Source: Acidimicrobiales bacterium (lineage in GTDB: Bacteria > Actinomycetota > Acidimicrobiia > Acidimicrobiales > UBA8592). Taken from it: a stretch of 53,028 nucleotides of DNA. Positions 34,328 through 43,750 of this stretch are shown in pieces. Under the pieces are notes generated by a model, which was not told the DNA's origin, made no database searches, and saw only the letters and a list, made by a program, of their open reading frames with translations. Within the stretch, counting starts at the first letter, position 1, and every line of letters begins with the position of its first letter. The position numbers were made by a program, and so were the translations under genes. The stretch spans positions 1 to 53,028 of the forward strand of contig JASLWO010000002.1 of NCBI GenBank assembly GCA_030740795.1. Reading direction: 5' to 3'.

Positions 34328-35111
34328 AACTTCAAGATCAATTCCCCCTCTTCTTTGGTTCGGGGCTTTCATCTCCTCAATATTTTTAATTGTACCGTTT
34401 ATAGGGTTGTCGCAAAGAACTCCGTGGTCCACTTTCATAGAGATTGCCACCGAAGAATCAGTTCTCCGGTCTATAACACTGTCATTAATTGTAGCTACGT
34501 CAGCGGCAGCTATTTGTTTTCTGTTTGGACTTCCTCTGGGGTGGGTTTTAGCAAAGAGCCAAATGAAAGGTTTAAAGATTCTTCGGGCAGTTGTTCTACT
34601 GCCAATGGTTCTTCCTCCTGTGGCTGGAGGAACAGCTTTGCTGTTCGCTCTAGGAAGAAAAGGTTTCATCGGCGAAAAGCTAGATAGTTGGTTTGGAGTA
34701 ACTCTTCCATTCACAACAGCTGGGGCAATAATCGCTGCAACATTTGTCTCCCTTCCCTTCTTTGTATTAGCAATTGAGACAGCAGCCACTCAACTTGACC
34801 CACAATTTGAAGAAAGTTCGCAGAGCCTTGGTGCAAGTCCAACACGAACTTTCTTTACAACATCCCTTCCTATGACAAGGTCAGCAATATTTGCGGGCAT
34901 AGCGCTTTCTTGGGCTCGAGCTCTGGGTGAATTTGGAGCCACAATTACATTTGCGGGTGATAACCCTGAACGAACCCGTACGCTCCCATTGCAATTATTC
35001 GTAGCACTTGAAACTAGCCCTGAAAGAGCAATGGTTCTAGGAATGCTTATGGTACTCATCTCTCTATCTGTACTGATAACACTTCGAGGGAAATGGATTG
35101 GCACCCAATGA
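34317..35111 (+). CDS. modB: Molybdate ABC transporter permease ModB
   Basis: This 264-residue inner-membrane permease has about five to six hydrophobic segments (residues 12-30, 50-75, 90-110, 128-152, 195-215, 238-258) and an EAA loop, SQSLGASPTRTFFTTSLPMTRSAIFAGIALSWARALGEFGAT, which contacts ModC. The start is TTG at 34317, with GGAGG 5 bases upstream and an 11-base overlap with modA. Its stop TGA forms ATGA with the modC start. Confidence 0.92.
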   Translation: MTIRTSRSIPPLLWFGAFISSIFLIVPFIGLSQRTPWSTFIEIATEESVLRSITLSLIVATSAAAICFLFGLPLGWVLAKSQMKGLKILRAVVLLPMVLPPVAGGTALLFALGRKGFIGEKLDSWFGVTLPFTTAGAIIAATFVSLPFFVLAIETAATQLDPQFEESSQSLGASPTRTFFTTSLPMTRSAIFAGIALSWARALGEFGATITFAGDNPERTRTLPLQLFVALETSPERAMVLGMLMVLISLSVLITLRGKWIGTQ

Positions 35112-36169
35112 CCACAATAAAGCTTTCAGGTGCAACCAACATAGGAGAGGAACACTTTGAATTCTCTCTTGATACCACATCAAGGAAACGCATCTCAATA
35201 ATAGGACCTAACGGAGCGGGGAAATCCACCTTGCTGCGGATTCTAGGGGGGCATCAGCGTCTGAATTTAGGGACTCTAGAAATAAATAACGTCCTAGTCG
35301 ATAGCCCCAATGAAAAAATTTTTGTCCCTCCTCACAAGAGACCTGTCACCCTTCAACATCAAGACGGCGGCGTATTCCCCCACTTATCTGTCCTAGATAA
35401 TGTAGCTTTCCCATTACGCTCATCCACCTGCTCTAAAAGAAGTGCTCGCAAGCAGGTCTCAAGCATAATTGACAAATTTAATCTTGGAACTATATGTACA
35501 CGCCTCCCACGCTCTCTATCAGGGGGACAAATCGCACGTGTAGCACTTGCGAGATCTGTAGCTAGTAACCCTACTTTCCTTCTTCTGGATGAACCTAGCT
35601 CTTCGCTAGATGTCGAATCAACTTCGGAAATCCACAATCATCTACAGGATTTAGAAACAACCTTACTTATAGCATCACATGACCCAGTTGAAACTATGAA
35701 GCTAACTGATTTCATCATCGCCGTTGAAGCCAAGAGAATAATTCAACAGGGAGGCCTGCAAGATTTAACCTCCAATCCATCAACGACATGGATAAGTAAA
35801 TTCCTTGATTTGAATTTAGTCTCTGGTGAGGCAAACGGTTATAACGTAAAGCTTTATGACGGTGGGAACTTAAATCTATCTGGAAGATATTTCGGCCCCG
35901 TCCAAATTAGCTTTCCCAGTTCCGCTATTTCAATCTACGACGAAGAGCCAAGTGGTTCCCCTAGAAATAGATGGGAAGCCACCGTTTCAAGCCTTGACAT
36001 GGACGGAGATCTTGTCCGAGTGGGACTCAGCGGTCGGTTTAACTCCCGTGCAACGATTACAAACATTTCTTTTAAAGAATTAGGTATTGAATTAGGGAAA
36101 CGATGCTGGGCTTCGGTAAAAGCCACCGAACTAAAAGTGCTCCCCTCCTTAGAAACTGCTAAAAAGTGA
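35108..36169 (+). CDS. modC: Molybdate ABC transporter ATP-binding protein ModC
   Basis: This 353-residue ATPase has Walker A GPNGAGKST near residues 34-42, signature LSGGQIARVALARSVA near 137-152, Walker B FLLLDEPSSSLD near 156-167 and the switch His in IASHDPVE. The C-terminal third (about 230-350) is a regulatory molybdate-binding-type TOBE region, the usual ModC arrangement. Of two ATG codons, the one at 35108, overlapping the modB stop, is preferred over 35093. The end overlaps a GTG of the next gene. Confidence 0.92.
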   Translation: MTTIKLSGATNIGEEHFEFSLDTTSRKRISIIGPNGAGKSTLLRILGGHQRLNLGTLEINNVLVDSPNEKIFVPPHKRPVTLQHQDGGVFPHLSVLDNVAFPLRSSTCSKRSARKQVSSIIDKFNLGTICTRLPRSLSGGQIARVALARSVASNPTFLLLDEPSSSLDVESTSEIHNHLQDLETTLLIASHDPVETMKLTDFIIAVEAKRIIQQGGLQDLTSNPSTTWISKFLDLNLVSGEANGYNVKLYDGGNLNLSGRYFGPVQISFPSSAISIYDEEPSGSPRNRWEATVSSLDMDGDLVRVGLSGRFNSRATITNISFKELGIELGKRCWASVKATELKVLPSLETAKK

Positions 36170-36171
36170 AC

Positions 36172-36654
36172 ATGGACTCATTTGCCACCGCCGATCTTCT
36201 TGACAATTACCCCGAATCTGAAGTTCTTCCCTTAAGACTTTTATCGTTTGGAAGCCTAAAGAAATTCTGTGGTAAAGCGATGACCGTGGTCGCCCCTGAA
36301 GACAACTCATTTGTCCGCCAAACATTAGAAGGAAAAGGTGAGGGAAGAGTACTCATCGTAGACGGAGGCGGTTCCATGAATTGCGCATTGCTTGGAGATC
36401 GCCTTGCCTCCTTAGCAATTGAGAACAACTGGCAAGGAATAATTATCAATGGTTGCATCAGAGATTCAATTTTAATAGAAGACATGCCGGTCGGAATAAA
36501 GGCAATAGGAACGAACCCCAGGAAAAGTGAAAAACGCGAATTGGGTAAAGTAGGTGAAGCCATTAAAATTTCTGGAATTGAGATAAAGACCAGCTCCTGG
36601 GTCTATTCCGATAGTGATGGAGTCATCATCGCAAAGAAAAATCTTCTTACATAA
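36172..36654 (+). CDS. rraA: RraA-family protein
   Basis: This 160-residue RraA-fold protein has GEGRVLIVDGGGSMNCALLGDRLA near residues 56-78, IIINGCIRDS near 91-100 and IGTNPRKSEKR near 110. The family includes RraA, which inhibits RNase E in E. coli, and 4-hydroxy-4-methyl-2-oxoglutarate/oxaloacetate aldolases; the Arg-Asp in GCIRD is a ligand region in the aldolases. The role here is open. The ATG at 36172 is listed; an overlapping GTG at 36166 is possible. It appears to be the last gene of the mod operon. Confidence 0.85.
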   Translation: MDSFATADLLDNYPESEVLPLRLLSFGSLKKFCGKAMTVVAPEDNSFVRQTLEGKGEGRVLIVDGGGSMNCALLGDRLASLAIENNWQGIIINGCIRDSILIEDMPVGIKAIGTNPRKSEKRELGKVGEAIKISGIEIKTSSWVYSDSDGVIIAKKNLLT

Positions 36655-36686
36655 TTCCAAGATTCTCAAAAAATTTCCGACAACTA

Positions 36687-36716
36687 TTGACAAGGGTGTA
36701 GTTACACGGCTGTAAT
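36687..36716 (+). promoter_or_regulatory. Predicted sigma-70-type promoter for nrdAB with inverted repeat in the spacer
   Basis: A perfect -35 TTGACA (36687-36692) and a -10 TGTAAT (36711-36716) are separated by 18 bases. The spacer holds GTGTA-GT-TACAC (36696-36707), an inverted repeat that a repressor could use. It lies about 140 bases before the nrdA ATG. The two elements and symmetry are seen directly; regulation is inferred. Confidence 0.65.
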
Positions 36717-36750
36717 TAGGTTCCAACGGTTTTTCAAAGAAGAAAGGCCA

Positions 36751-36831
36751 ATGGGGAACGAAGTCACAAAACCTTCACAGGCAGGAAACAGTGCACTTCG
36801 GAAAATGAAATCAGTTTCGCTGGTTTTCTAG
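36751..36831 (+). CDS. Possible 26-residue leader peptide upstream of nrdA
   Basis: A short frame, ATG to TAG, encodes 26 residues beginning MGNEVTKPSQAGN and ending SVSLVF. An AGAAAGG ribosome-like site precedes it and it lies between the predicted promoter and nrdA. No homology is known to me. It may be chance; it is noted because it occupies a 200-base leader. Confidence 0.2.
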   Translation: MGNEVTKPSQAGNSALRKMKSVSLVF

Positions 36832-36855
36832 TTGGGGACATTTGAGGAGTGAACG

Positions 36856-39402
36856 ATGGCATTATCTGAACCATCCATAAATAAAGAAAGCACAACCGAA
36901 ACAAACGAGTCCGATACGGTTGAGAACCAAAATGTTCAGCCCATCGCCGAAGTCCTCGAAGGTGACAACTCAACGTCAACACGAAACAAGGGAAGCAGCG
37001 CGACTATCCCACAAAGCACTGGGATGCGTGTCCGGAAGAGAAACGGGGATCTTGAACAAGTAGACGTAAATAAAATCGTTAACGCTGTAGCCAGATGCGC
37101 AGAGGGGCTCAAAGGGGTAGACCCTATGCGCGTAGCAACTAGAACAATATCGGCACTTGCGGATGGGTCCTCCACACGCGAACTTGATGAACTCTCAATA
37201 AGAACAGCGGCAGGACTGATAGTTGAAGAACCCCGGTATTCACGACTAGCAGGTAGGTTGCTCTCTACCTACATAGACAAAGAGGTTCGAAACCAAAATA
37301 TACCTTGGTTCACAGAATCCGTTACAAGAGGTCACGAAGTAGGAGTAATAGGTGACAGTGCTTTAAATTTTGTAATTGATAACGCTTCAACGTTAAACGC
37401 CGCCATTAACTCTGACAGAGACCGGGACTTTGAATTTTTCGGACTCCGAACCGTTTACGATAGGTACCTCCTTAGACATCCAGAGACAAGAGAAGTCATA
37501 GAAACACCTCAGTACTTCTTCCTTAGAGTGGCCTGCGGACTCTCTCAAAACGTTGATGAAGCCGTCGCTTTCTATGACTTGATGTCGTCACTGGCCTACC
37601 TTCCTTCCAGTCCGACCCTTTTCAACTCTGGTACAACCCACCAACAACTCTCAAGCTGTTACCTACTGGATTCTCCTGAAGACTCATTGGAAGGAATATA
37701 TAAGCGCTACACAGACATTGCACAACTCTCTAAATTTGCTGGAGGAATTGGCGTAGCCTGGCATCGCATCAGGAGTAAGGGAAGTCTTATACAGGGAACC
37801 AATGGACTATCAAATGGAATAGTTCCTTGGTTAAAGACACTGGACAGTTCCGTAGCGGCAGTAAATCAAGGAGGTCGGAGGAAAGGAGCTGCTTGCATCT
37901 ACCTTGAAACTTGGCACGATGACGTAGAAGAGTTTCTTGAGTTAAAACAAAATACTGGTGACCATGCAAGACGCACCCACAATTTAAATATCGCTAATTG
38001 GGTTCCGGATTTATTCATGGAAAGGGTTGAGAATAACTGGAAATGGAGCCTATTTGATCCTAAAAAAGTACCTCACCTTACAGACCTATTCGGTGAAGAG
38101 TTTGAGAAAGCGTATATAGAAGCTGAAGAGGCAGAATTGTACGAACGGCAAATCGATGCTCGAGATCTCTACTCAAAAATGATGAGGACCCTTGCAGAAA
38201 CTGGAAATGGTTGGATGACTTTTAAAGATTCGTCCAATCTCAAATGCAACCAAACTTCAAATCTCAAGAAAAACAATGAAACGAATGGGGAGACACGCGT
38301 TGTCCACCTATCCAATTTATGTACTGAAATAATTGAAGTAACTAACCAGTCTGAAACAGCTGTTTGTAATCTGGGATCTTTAAATCTTGGATCTTTCGTA
38401 ACCAGTGAAGAAACTCCCAGATTCAATTTTGAAGAACTTGGGAAAACGGTAAGGCAAGTAGTTCCTTTCCTAGACAGAGTAATTGATATCAATTTCTACC
38501 CAATCAATGAAGCAGGTAATTCAAATAACCAGTGGAGACCAGTTGGTCTCGGAATGATGGGCCTCCAAGACGTCTTCTTTAAGATGCAAGTCCCGTTTGA
38601 TTCAAATGAGGCTCAAGATATCTCTTCCAAAATCAGTGAAGAGATTTATTACAATGCTCTTTGGGCCTCCACCGAACTAGCTGAAATGAATGGACCCCAT
38701 GAAACCTATAACCTAACAAGAGCTGCCCAGGGCGACCTTCAATTCGACCTTTGGGGGGTGGAACCATCCGAAATGCAACGGTGGCAAGAGCTCAGAAACA
38801 GAATCTCTGAGCACGGTCTCAGGAATTCCTTAATGATTGCTATTGCCCCCACTGCAACAATTGCTTCAATAGCTGGTTGTTACGAATGCATTGAACCGCA
38901 AGTATCAAACCTTTTCAAACGTGAAACTCTCTCAGGTGAATTTATGCAAATAAATAAATACCTAGTTCTAGAGCTACAAGAACGGGATCTATGGGATGAA
39001 GAAATGCGGACTGAATTGATCCGCAACGAAGGATCTGTTCAGGACGTGGACCGTATCCCAGACGACCTGAAAGAAATCTACCGCACCGCGTGGGAAATCC
39101 CGATGAAATCTCTTATTGAAATGGCAGCAAACCGAGGACCCTACATAGATCAAAGCCAATCGCTTAACCTTTTCATGGAATCACCAAATATAGGAAAGCT
39201 TAGTTCTATGTACATGCACGCATGGAAAAAAGGTCTTAAAACGACCTACTACTTAAGGTCACGTCCCGCAACAAGGATAAATCAAACAACGGTGAGCTCG
39301 AATAAGCCAAGTCCTGATGGTGGAGGCCAGCAAGGTTTCATTGATGACGATGCGCTCGCCTGCTCACTGGAAAATCCTGAATCTTGCGAATCTTGTAATT
39401 GA
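36856..39402 (+). CDS. nrdA: Ribonucleoside-diphosphate reductase, alpha (large) subunit
   Basis: This 848-residue class I reductase subunit makes deoxyribonucleotides with NrdB. Residues 1-50 are a polar, low-complexity extension; an ATP-cone regulatory domain follows (about 55-145, MRVRKRNGDLEQVDVNKIVNAV). Catalytic features are the SSCYLLDSPEDS Cys near 267, NLCTEI near 486 and AVCNLGSLNLG near 502. The tail ends CESCN (Cys 844, Cys 847), the pair that re-reduces the active site. GAGGAG precedes the ATG by 7 bases. nrdB follows by 34 bases. Confidence 0.95.
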   Translation: MALSEPSINKESTTETNESDTVENQNVQPIAEVLEGDNSTSTRNKGSSATIPQSTGMRVRKRNGDLEQVDVNKIVNAVARCAEGLKGVDPMRVATRTISALADGSSTRELDELSIRTAAGLIVEEPRYSRLAGRLLSTYIDKEVRNQNIPWFTESVTRGHEVGVIGDSALNFVIDNASTLNAAINSDRDRDFEFFGLRTVYDRYLLRHPETREVIETPQYFFLRVACGLSQNVDEAVAFYDLMSSLAYLPSSPTLFNSGTTHQQLSSCYLLDSPEDSLEGIYKRYTDIAQLSKFAGGIGVAWHRIRSKGSLIQGTNGLSNGIVPWLKTLDSSVAAVNQGGRRKGAACIYLETWHDDVEEFLELKQNTGDHARRTHNLNIANWVPDLFMERVENNWKWSLFDPKKVPHLTDLFGEEFEKAYIEAEEAELYERQIDARDLYSKMMRTLAETGNGWMTFKDSSNLKCNQTSNLKKNNETNGETRVVHLSNLCTEIIEVTNQSETAVCNLGSLNLGSFVTSEETPRFNFEELGKTVRQVVPFLDRVIDINFYPINEAGNSNNQWRPVGLGMMGLQDVFFKMQVPFDSNEAQDISSKISEEIYYNALWASTELAEMNGPHETYNLTRAAQGDLQFDLWGVEPSEMQRWQELRNRISEHGLRNSLMIAIAPTATIASIAGCYECIEPQVSNLFKRETLSGEFMQINKYLVLELQERDLWDEEMRTELIRNEGSVQDVDRIPDDLKEIYRTAWEIPMKSLIEMAANRGPYIDQSQSLNLFMESPNIGKLSSMYMHAWKKGLKTTYYLRSRPATRINQTTVSSNKPSPDGGGQQGFIDDDALACSLENPESCESCN

Positions 39403-39436
39403 CTTATAACCGAACGACAAAGAAAAGAAAAAACTA

Positions 39437-40528
39437 ATGGCCCTAGCCGATGAGAATAACTACGCACTCGCCTCAGAAAATTTAAATTCAGAAGAGGAAT
39501 TGAGTTTCACGCCCTCAACCACGAGACCAGATAGCATCCTTGATCCGGGATTTGATCTGACATTACGACCTATGAAATATCAGGTCTTCTTCGACATGTA
39601 CAAAGATGCCATCAAAAATACATGGACTGTTGATGAGATAGATTTCTCAGACGACCATGTAGACCTGAGAAACATGCAACCGGCTGAAAAACACTTAATA
39701 AGCCGTTTAGTTGCTTTCTTCGCTACCGGAGACTCAATAGTGTCAAACAACTTAGTCCTAAACCTTTACAAACACATAAACGCCCCTGAAGCGAGGATGT
39801 ATCTAAGCCGGCAACTATACGAAGAAGCGCTACATGTTGAGTTCTACCTAACGCTTTTGGATTCATACATTCCAGATATGAAAGAACGCGAAGAGGCATT
39901 CGCAGCCATACACAATATTCCATCGATACGGCATAAAGGCGATTTCTGCTTTAAATGGATGGGGACGATGAAATCAGTGGATGAATTACGTAGCGAGGAA
40001 GACCAAAGAACATTTCTAAGAAATCTTATTTGTTTCGCTGCCTGCATAGAAGGGCTTTTCTTCTTCGCTGCCTTCGCATATGTCTATTTCCTTAGAAGCA
40101 AAGGATTGCTAAATGGTCTGGCAGCAGGAACCAACTGGGTATTCAGAGATGAAAGCGCCCATATGAATTTTGCTTTCACGGTAGTTCAAACTGTTCGTCA
40201 GGAGCAGCCCGATTTATGGACAGATGAACTAACAAACGACATCAAAGAAATGATTAGCGAAGCCGTTGAGTGCGAGATGCGTTTCGCAGATGATGTTCTA
40301 GGTGGCGGAATTAATGGCATGAGCCTCGCAGATACACGCGAATACCTACAATTCGTAGCTGATCAGCGTTTGATGCAACTAGGAATTGACCCAATCTATG
40401 GTTCGAAGAACCCTTTTGATTTTATGGCGTTACAGGACGTACAGGAACTCACTAATTTCTTTGAAAAAACGGTAACCGCATACCAAGTAGGAGTTGAAGG
40501 CGACGTAACCTTTGACGAAGATTTTTAA
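39437..40528 (+). CDS. nrdB: Ribonucleoside-diphosphate reductase, beta (small) subunit
   Basis: This 363-residue ferritin-like subunit holds the metal cofactor that generates the radical. Ligands are Glu 84, Glu 130, His 133, Glu 205, Glu 239 and His 242 (EKH, EALH, CIEG, DESAH), and Tyr 137 aligns with the radical tyrosine of the E. coli enzyme. In E. coli the first ligand is Asp 84; Glu at this place is seen in Chlamydia-type class Ic enzymes, which lack the tyrosine. So this subunit has an intermediate pattern. It is followed by a strong hairpin. Confidence 0.95.
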   Translation: MALADENNYALASENLNSEEELSFTPSTTRPDSILDPGFDLTLRPMKYQVFFDMYKDAIKNTWTVDEIDFSDDHVDLRNMQPAEKHLISRLVAFFATGDSIVSNNLVLNLYKHINAPEARMYLSRQLYEEALHVEFYLTLLDSYIPDMKEREEAFAAIHNIPSIRHKGDFCFKWMGTMKSVDELRSEEDQRTFLRNLICFAACIEGLFFFAAFAYVYFLRSKGLLNGLAAGTNWVFRDESAHMNFAFTVVQTVRQEQPDLWTDELTNDIKEMISEAVECEMRFADDVLGGGINGMSLADTREYLQFVADQRLMQLGIDPIYGSKNPFDFMALQDVQELTNFFEKTVTAYQVGVEGDVTFDEDF

Positions 40529-40556
40529 TTCTCCAGTCCCCCAACTGGAATCAAGC

Positions 40557-40584
40557 CAAGCCCAGTGCGAAAGCACTGGGCTTG
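40557..40584. terminator. Bidirectional hairpin terminator between nrdB and meaB
   Basis: A perfect 12-bp stem (40557-40568 with 40573-40584) closes on a GAAA tetraloop. It sits 29 bases after the nrdB stop and 9 bases after the convergent meaB stop (which reads from the other side). There is no long T-run, but the stem is very stable. It can serve both operons. Confidence 0.75.
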
Positions 40585-40592
40585 AGCTATTA

Positions 40593-41579
40593 CTATTCTT
40601 CCTGTTTAAATAGTTGGATAATCTTTTCAGCAGCTAAATGAGGTGAGATTCCGCCAGCTAGAACTTGATCTTCGGTTTCTAGAATAAACGCTGCAACCTC
40701 TGGCTTTTCTTTAAGGCTATGAATTAAGCGATCTTCAACCAAAGCCCACATCCATTGAATTTGTTGACGAGAACGACGTTTTCCCCAATCGCCAGTTTCT
40801 TGAGTGTGTTGGCGATGGAGACAAATTTGATCCCAAATTGCTGGGACACCTTGCCCTGTAAGCCCCGAACAGGTCAATACGGGTGGAGCCCATCCGGCAT
40901 TTGATGGGGAGAGTAGAACCATTGCTGATTGATAATCACGAGCTGATTGCCTTGCCCGCAATTCGTTCTCTCCGTCAGCCTTATTGACAGCAATTAAATC
41001 TGCCAGCTCTAAAACACCTTTTTTGATCCCTTGAAGAGAGTCACCTGACCCTGGAAGGAGTAAAACCAGAAAGAAATCAACCATCTCTGACACAATTGCT
41101 TCACTCTGCCCAACCCCTACTGTCTCTACCAGAATTGCATCAAACCCAGATGCTTCGAGAACCAGCATCGTTTCCCTCGTACCTTTCGCTACACCCCCCA
41201 GGACCCCGGATGAGGGCGAAGGCCTAATAAAGGCCTTTGGGTTGCTGGCAAGCCTATCCATTCTGGTTTTATCACCAAGAATTGAGCCACCGGAGATAGA
41301 ACTAGAAGGATCCACAGCGAGTACAGCAACTTTATGACCTATCTCAGTCAGATAGGTTCCAAACTCATCAATAAAAGTACTCTTACCGACTCCGGGAGAA
41401 CCGGTGATTCCTATACGGAGTGAACCCCCTGTGTTTAAGGCGATGCGTGTAAGCAACTCACTCGCCTTTTCTCTATCTACAGGGTTAGTGCTTTCCACCA
41501 GAGTAATTGCTTTCGCTAGCCACGTCCGGTCACCTGAAAGGACTCCAGCTATAACTAGTTCCAGATCAGAAGCCTGCAT
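40593..41579 (-). CDS. meaB: Methylmalonyl-CoA mutase-associated GTPase MeaB
   Basis: This 328-residue G3E-family GTPase protects and loads methylmalonyl-CoA mutase with its B12 cofactor. The P-loop GSPGVGKST is at residues 60-68, the base-binding site is NKAD near 197, and VETVGVGQSE near 155 matches the family. It starts 5 bases after mutB, so the two are co-translated. This places a chaperone with its client mutase. Confidence 0.93.
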   Translation of the reverse strand: MQASDLELVIAGVLSGDRTWLAKAITLVESTNPVDREKASELLTRIALNTGGSLRIGITGSPGVGKSTFIDEFGTYLTEIGHKVAVLAVDPSSSISGGSILGDKTRMDRLASNPKAFIRPSPSSGVLGGVAKGTRETMLVLEASGFDAILVETVGVGQSEAIVSEMVDFFLVLLLPGSGDSLQGIKKGVLELADLIAVNKADGENELRARQSARDYQSAMVLLSPSNAGWAPPVLTCSGLTGQGVPAIWDQICLHRQHTQETGDWGKRRSRQQIQWMWALVEDRLIHSLKEKPEVAAFILETEDQVLAGGISPHLAAEKIIQLFKQEE

Positions 41580-41584
41580 GACGA

Positions 41585-43750
41585 TCAGCCGATCTTTGTG
41601 AGTAGCTCTAATGCGGCATCAGGTATGACTGTTCCGGGTGGATAAATAGCCGAAGCTCCTGCATCGTATAATCGCGCAAAGTCCTGTGAGGGGATAACAC
41701 CACCGACAACAATTAGAATATCTTCTCTCCCTAGCTCAGTGAGTGCTTTCTTAAGTTGTGGGACCAGAGCTAGATGTCCAGCAGCTAATGAAGACACTCC
41801 GACTACATGTACGTCTGCTTCAACAGCTTGCCTTGCTGCTTCTTCTGGAGTCTGAAACAAGGGTCCTATGTCTACATCAAATCCAAGGTCAGCGAAAGCC
41901 GTCGCTATGACTTTTTGTCCTCTGTCATGCCCGTCTTGGCCAACTTTTGCGACAAGGATCCTTGGACGTCGGCCATGCTCTTTCTCGAATCTTTCAGTTT
42001 CTAACCGAGCAGATTCAATTTGATCGTTATCTTCTCCCACTTCGCTTTTATACACTCCTGAAATTATTTGTATTTGCGACCTATGACGACCATACACCTT
42101 TTCCAACGCATCGCTGATTTCTCCCACCGTTGCAAGCTCTCGAGCAGCGTCAATAGATAACTCAAGCAGGTTACCATCTGCAGCCGCTCCATTTGTTAAT
42201 CGCTCAAGTGCGGCTTCGCACTCACCTTGATTTCTTTCATTTCGCAAGTCTTCAAGTTGTTTAATTTGTGTGGCTTTAACCTCATGATTATCAACTTGAA
42301 GAATATCTACTTCATCTTCTTGATCCAGTCGAAACTTGTTAACGCCAATAACTGGCTGCCTCCCTGAATCAATTCTGGCTTGAGTCCTTGCTGCTGCTTC
42401 CTCTATACGGAGTTTAGGAATTCCTAACTCAATAGCTTTAGCCATTCCCCCTGCTTCTTCTATTTCATTAATGTGTTCCCAAGATCGACGCGCCAAATCA
42501 TGTGTTAACCGTTCAACGTAATAAGACCCTCCCCATGGGTCTACAACACGGCATGTTCCAGATTCTTGCTGTAAGAATAACTGGGTATTTCGGGCAATGC
42601 GTGCTGAGAAATCTGACGGTAATGCTAATGCTTCATCAAAAGAGTTCGTATGGAGAGACTGAGTATGTCCCTGTGTGGCTGCCATCGCCTCAATGCAGGT
42701 ACGGGTAATATTTGTGTAGGCATCCTGAGCTGTGAGGCTCCACCCAGATGTCTGGCTATGCGTTCGTAGAGAAAGCGATTTGGGGTTTTGGGGATTGAAT
42801 TCCCGAACCAGTTTCGCCCAAAGCAAACGAGCTGCCCTTAACTTCGCAACTTCCATAAAGAAATTCATTCCTATGCACCAGAAGAAACTTAAACGAGGGG
42901 CAAATTGATCAATATCTAACCCTGCTTCTATCCCTGCTCGAATATATTCAATTCCGTCTGCAAGAGTGTATGCCATCTCAAGGTCAAGGGTCGCTCCTGC
43001 TTCCTGCATGTGATAGCCAGAAATTGATATGGAGTTGAATTTGGGCATTTCCTTTGAAGTGAATGAAATTATGTCTGAAATGATCCTCATAGAAGGTTTA
43101 GGTGGGTATATGAATGTGTTCCGCACCATAAATTCTTTCAGAATGTCATTTTGAATCGTACCCGCAAGTTGTTTTGGAGCTACCCCTTGTTCTTCAGCAG
43201 CTAAGACGTAAAGAGCGAGGATGGGCAGTACTGCGCCATTCATTGTCATTGAAACACTTGTTTTGTCCAGCGGAATACCATCGAAAAGTTGGCGCATATC
43301 AATTATGGAGTCAATTGCTACACCTGCCATCCCTACATCGCCAGATACTCTCGGGTTATCGGAGTCATACCCTCGGTGGGTTGGTAGGTCAAAAGCTACT
43401 GAAAGGCCTTTTTGTCCCGCTGCTAGATTCCTTCGATAGAAGGCATTAGATTCTGCTGCAGTTGAGAACCCAGCATATTGCCTTATCGTCCATGGCTGAT
43501 TCACATACATCGTTGGATACGGTCCCCGTAGATAAGGCGGAAAACCAGAATAGGTATCTAAAAAGTCGAGTTCGGACACATCCTCGTAACCATAAATAGG
43601 ACGTACTGGTATCCCTTCCGGAGTATTCCAAATCTTTTGGTCAAATTGTCCTTCAGGGATCTCGTTGAAAGCAGAAAGCCAATCTTCTCTATCGAGTAGG
43701 ACTTCCTTCCCTTCAGAATTCAATGGGACAGAACCGAAATCAGGAATCAT
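41585..43750 (-). CDS. mutB: Methylmalonyl-CoA mutase large (catalytic) subunit
   Basis: This 721-residue B12-dependent mutase interconverts methylmalonyl-CoA and succinyl-CoA. The TIM-barrel holds [23 protein letters not shown] and [20 protein letters not shown]; the C-terminal cobalamin domain has DxHxxG (DGHDRG, axial His near 608), then SSLAAGH and GGVIPSQD. The ATG at 43750 is favoured, with AAGGGG 11 bases upstream; an ATG at 43771 is also open. It overlaps mutA by 11 bases and forms a heterodimer with it. Confidence 0.94.
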   Translation of the reverse strand: MIPDFGSVPLNSEGKEVLLDREDWLSAFNEIPEGQFDQKIWNTPEGIPVRPIYGYEDVSELDFLDTYSGFPPYLRGPYPTMYVNQPWTIRQYAGFSTAAESNAFYRRNLAAGQKGLSVAFDLPTHRGYDSDNPRVSGDVGMAGVAIDSIIDMRQLFDGIPLDKTSVSMTMNGAVLPILALYVLAAEEQGVAPKQLAGTIQNDILKEFMVRNTFIYPPKPSMRIISDIISFTSKEMPKFNSISISGYHMQEAGATLDLEMAYTLADGIEYIRAGIEAGLDIDQFAPRLSFFWCIGMNFFMEVAKLRAARLLWAKLVREFNPQNPKSLSLRTHSQTSGWSLTAQDAYTNITRTCIEAMAATQGHTQSLHTNSFDEALALPSDFSARIARNTQLFLQQESGTCRVVDPWGGSYYVERLTHDLARRSWEHINEIEEAGGMAKAIELGIPKLRIEEAAARTQARIDSGRQPVIGVNKFRLDQEDEVDILQVDNHEVKATQIKQLEDLRNERNQGECEAALERLTNGAAADGNLLELSIDAARELATVGEISDALEKVYGRHRSQIQIISGVYKSEVGEDNDQIESARLETERFEKEHGRRPRILVAKVGQDGHDRGQKVIATAFADLGFDVDIGPLFQTPEEAARQAVEADVHVVGVSSLAAGHLALVPQLKKALTELGREDILIVVGGVIPSQDFARLYDAGASAIYPPGTVIPDAALELLTKIG

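Noticed and set aside
36655-36855. Cobalamin riboswitch or NrdR box pair before nrdA
   Set aside because: No B12-box-like conserved stretch and no tandem 16-base NrdR palindromes were found.
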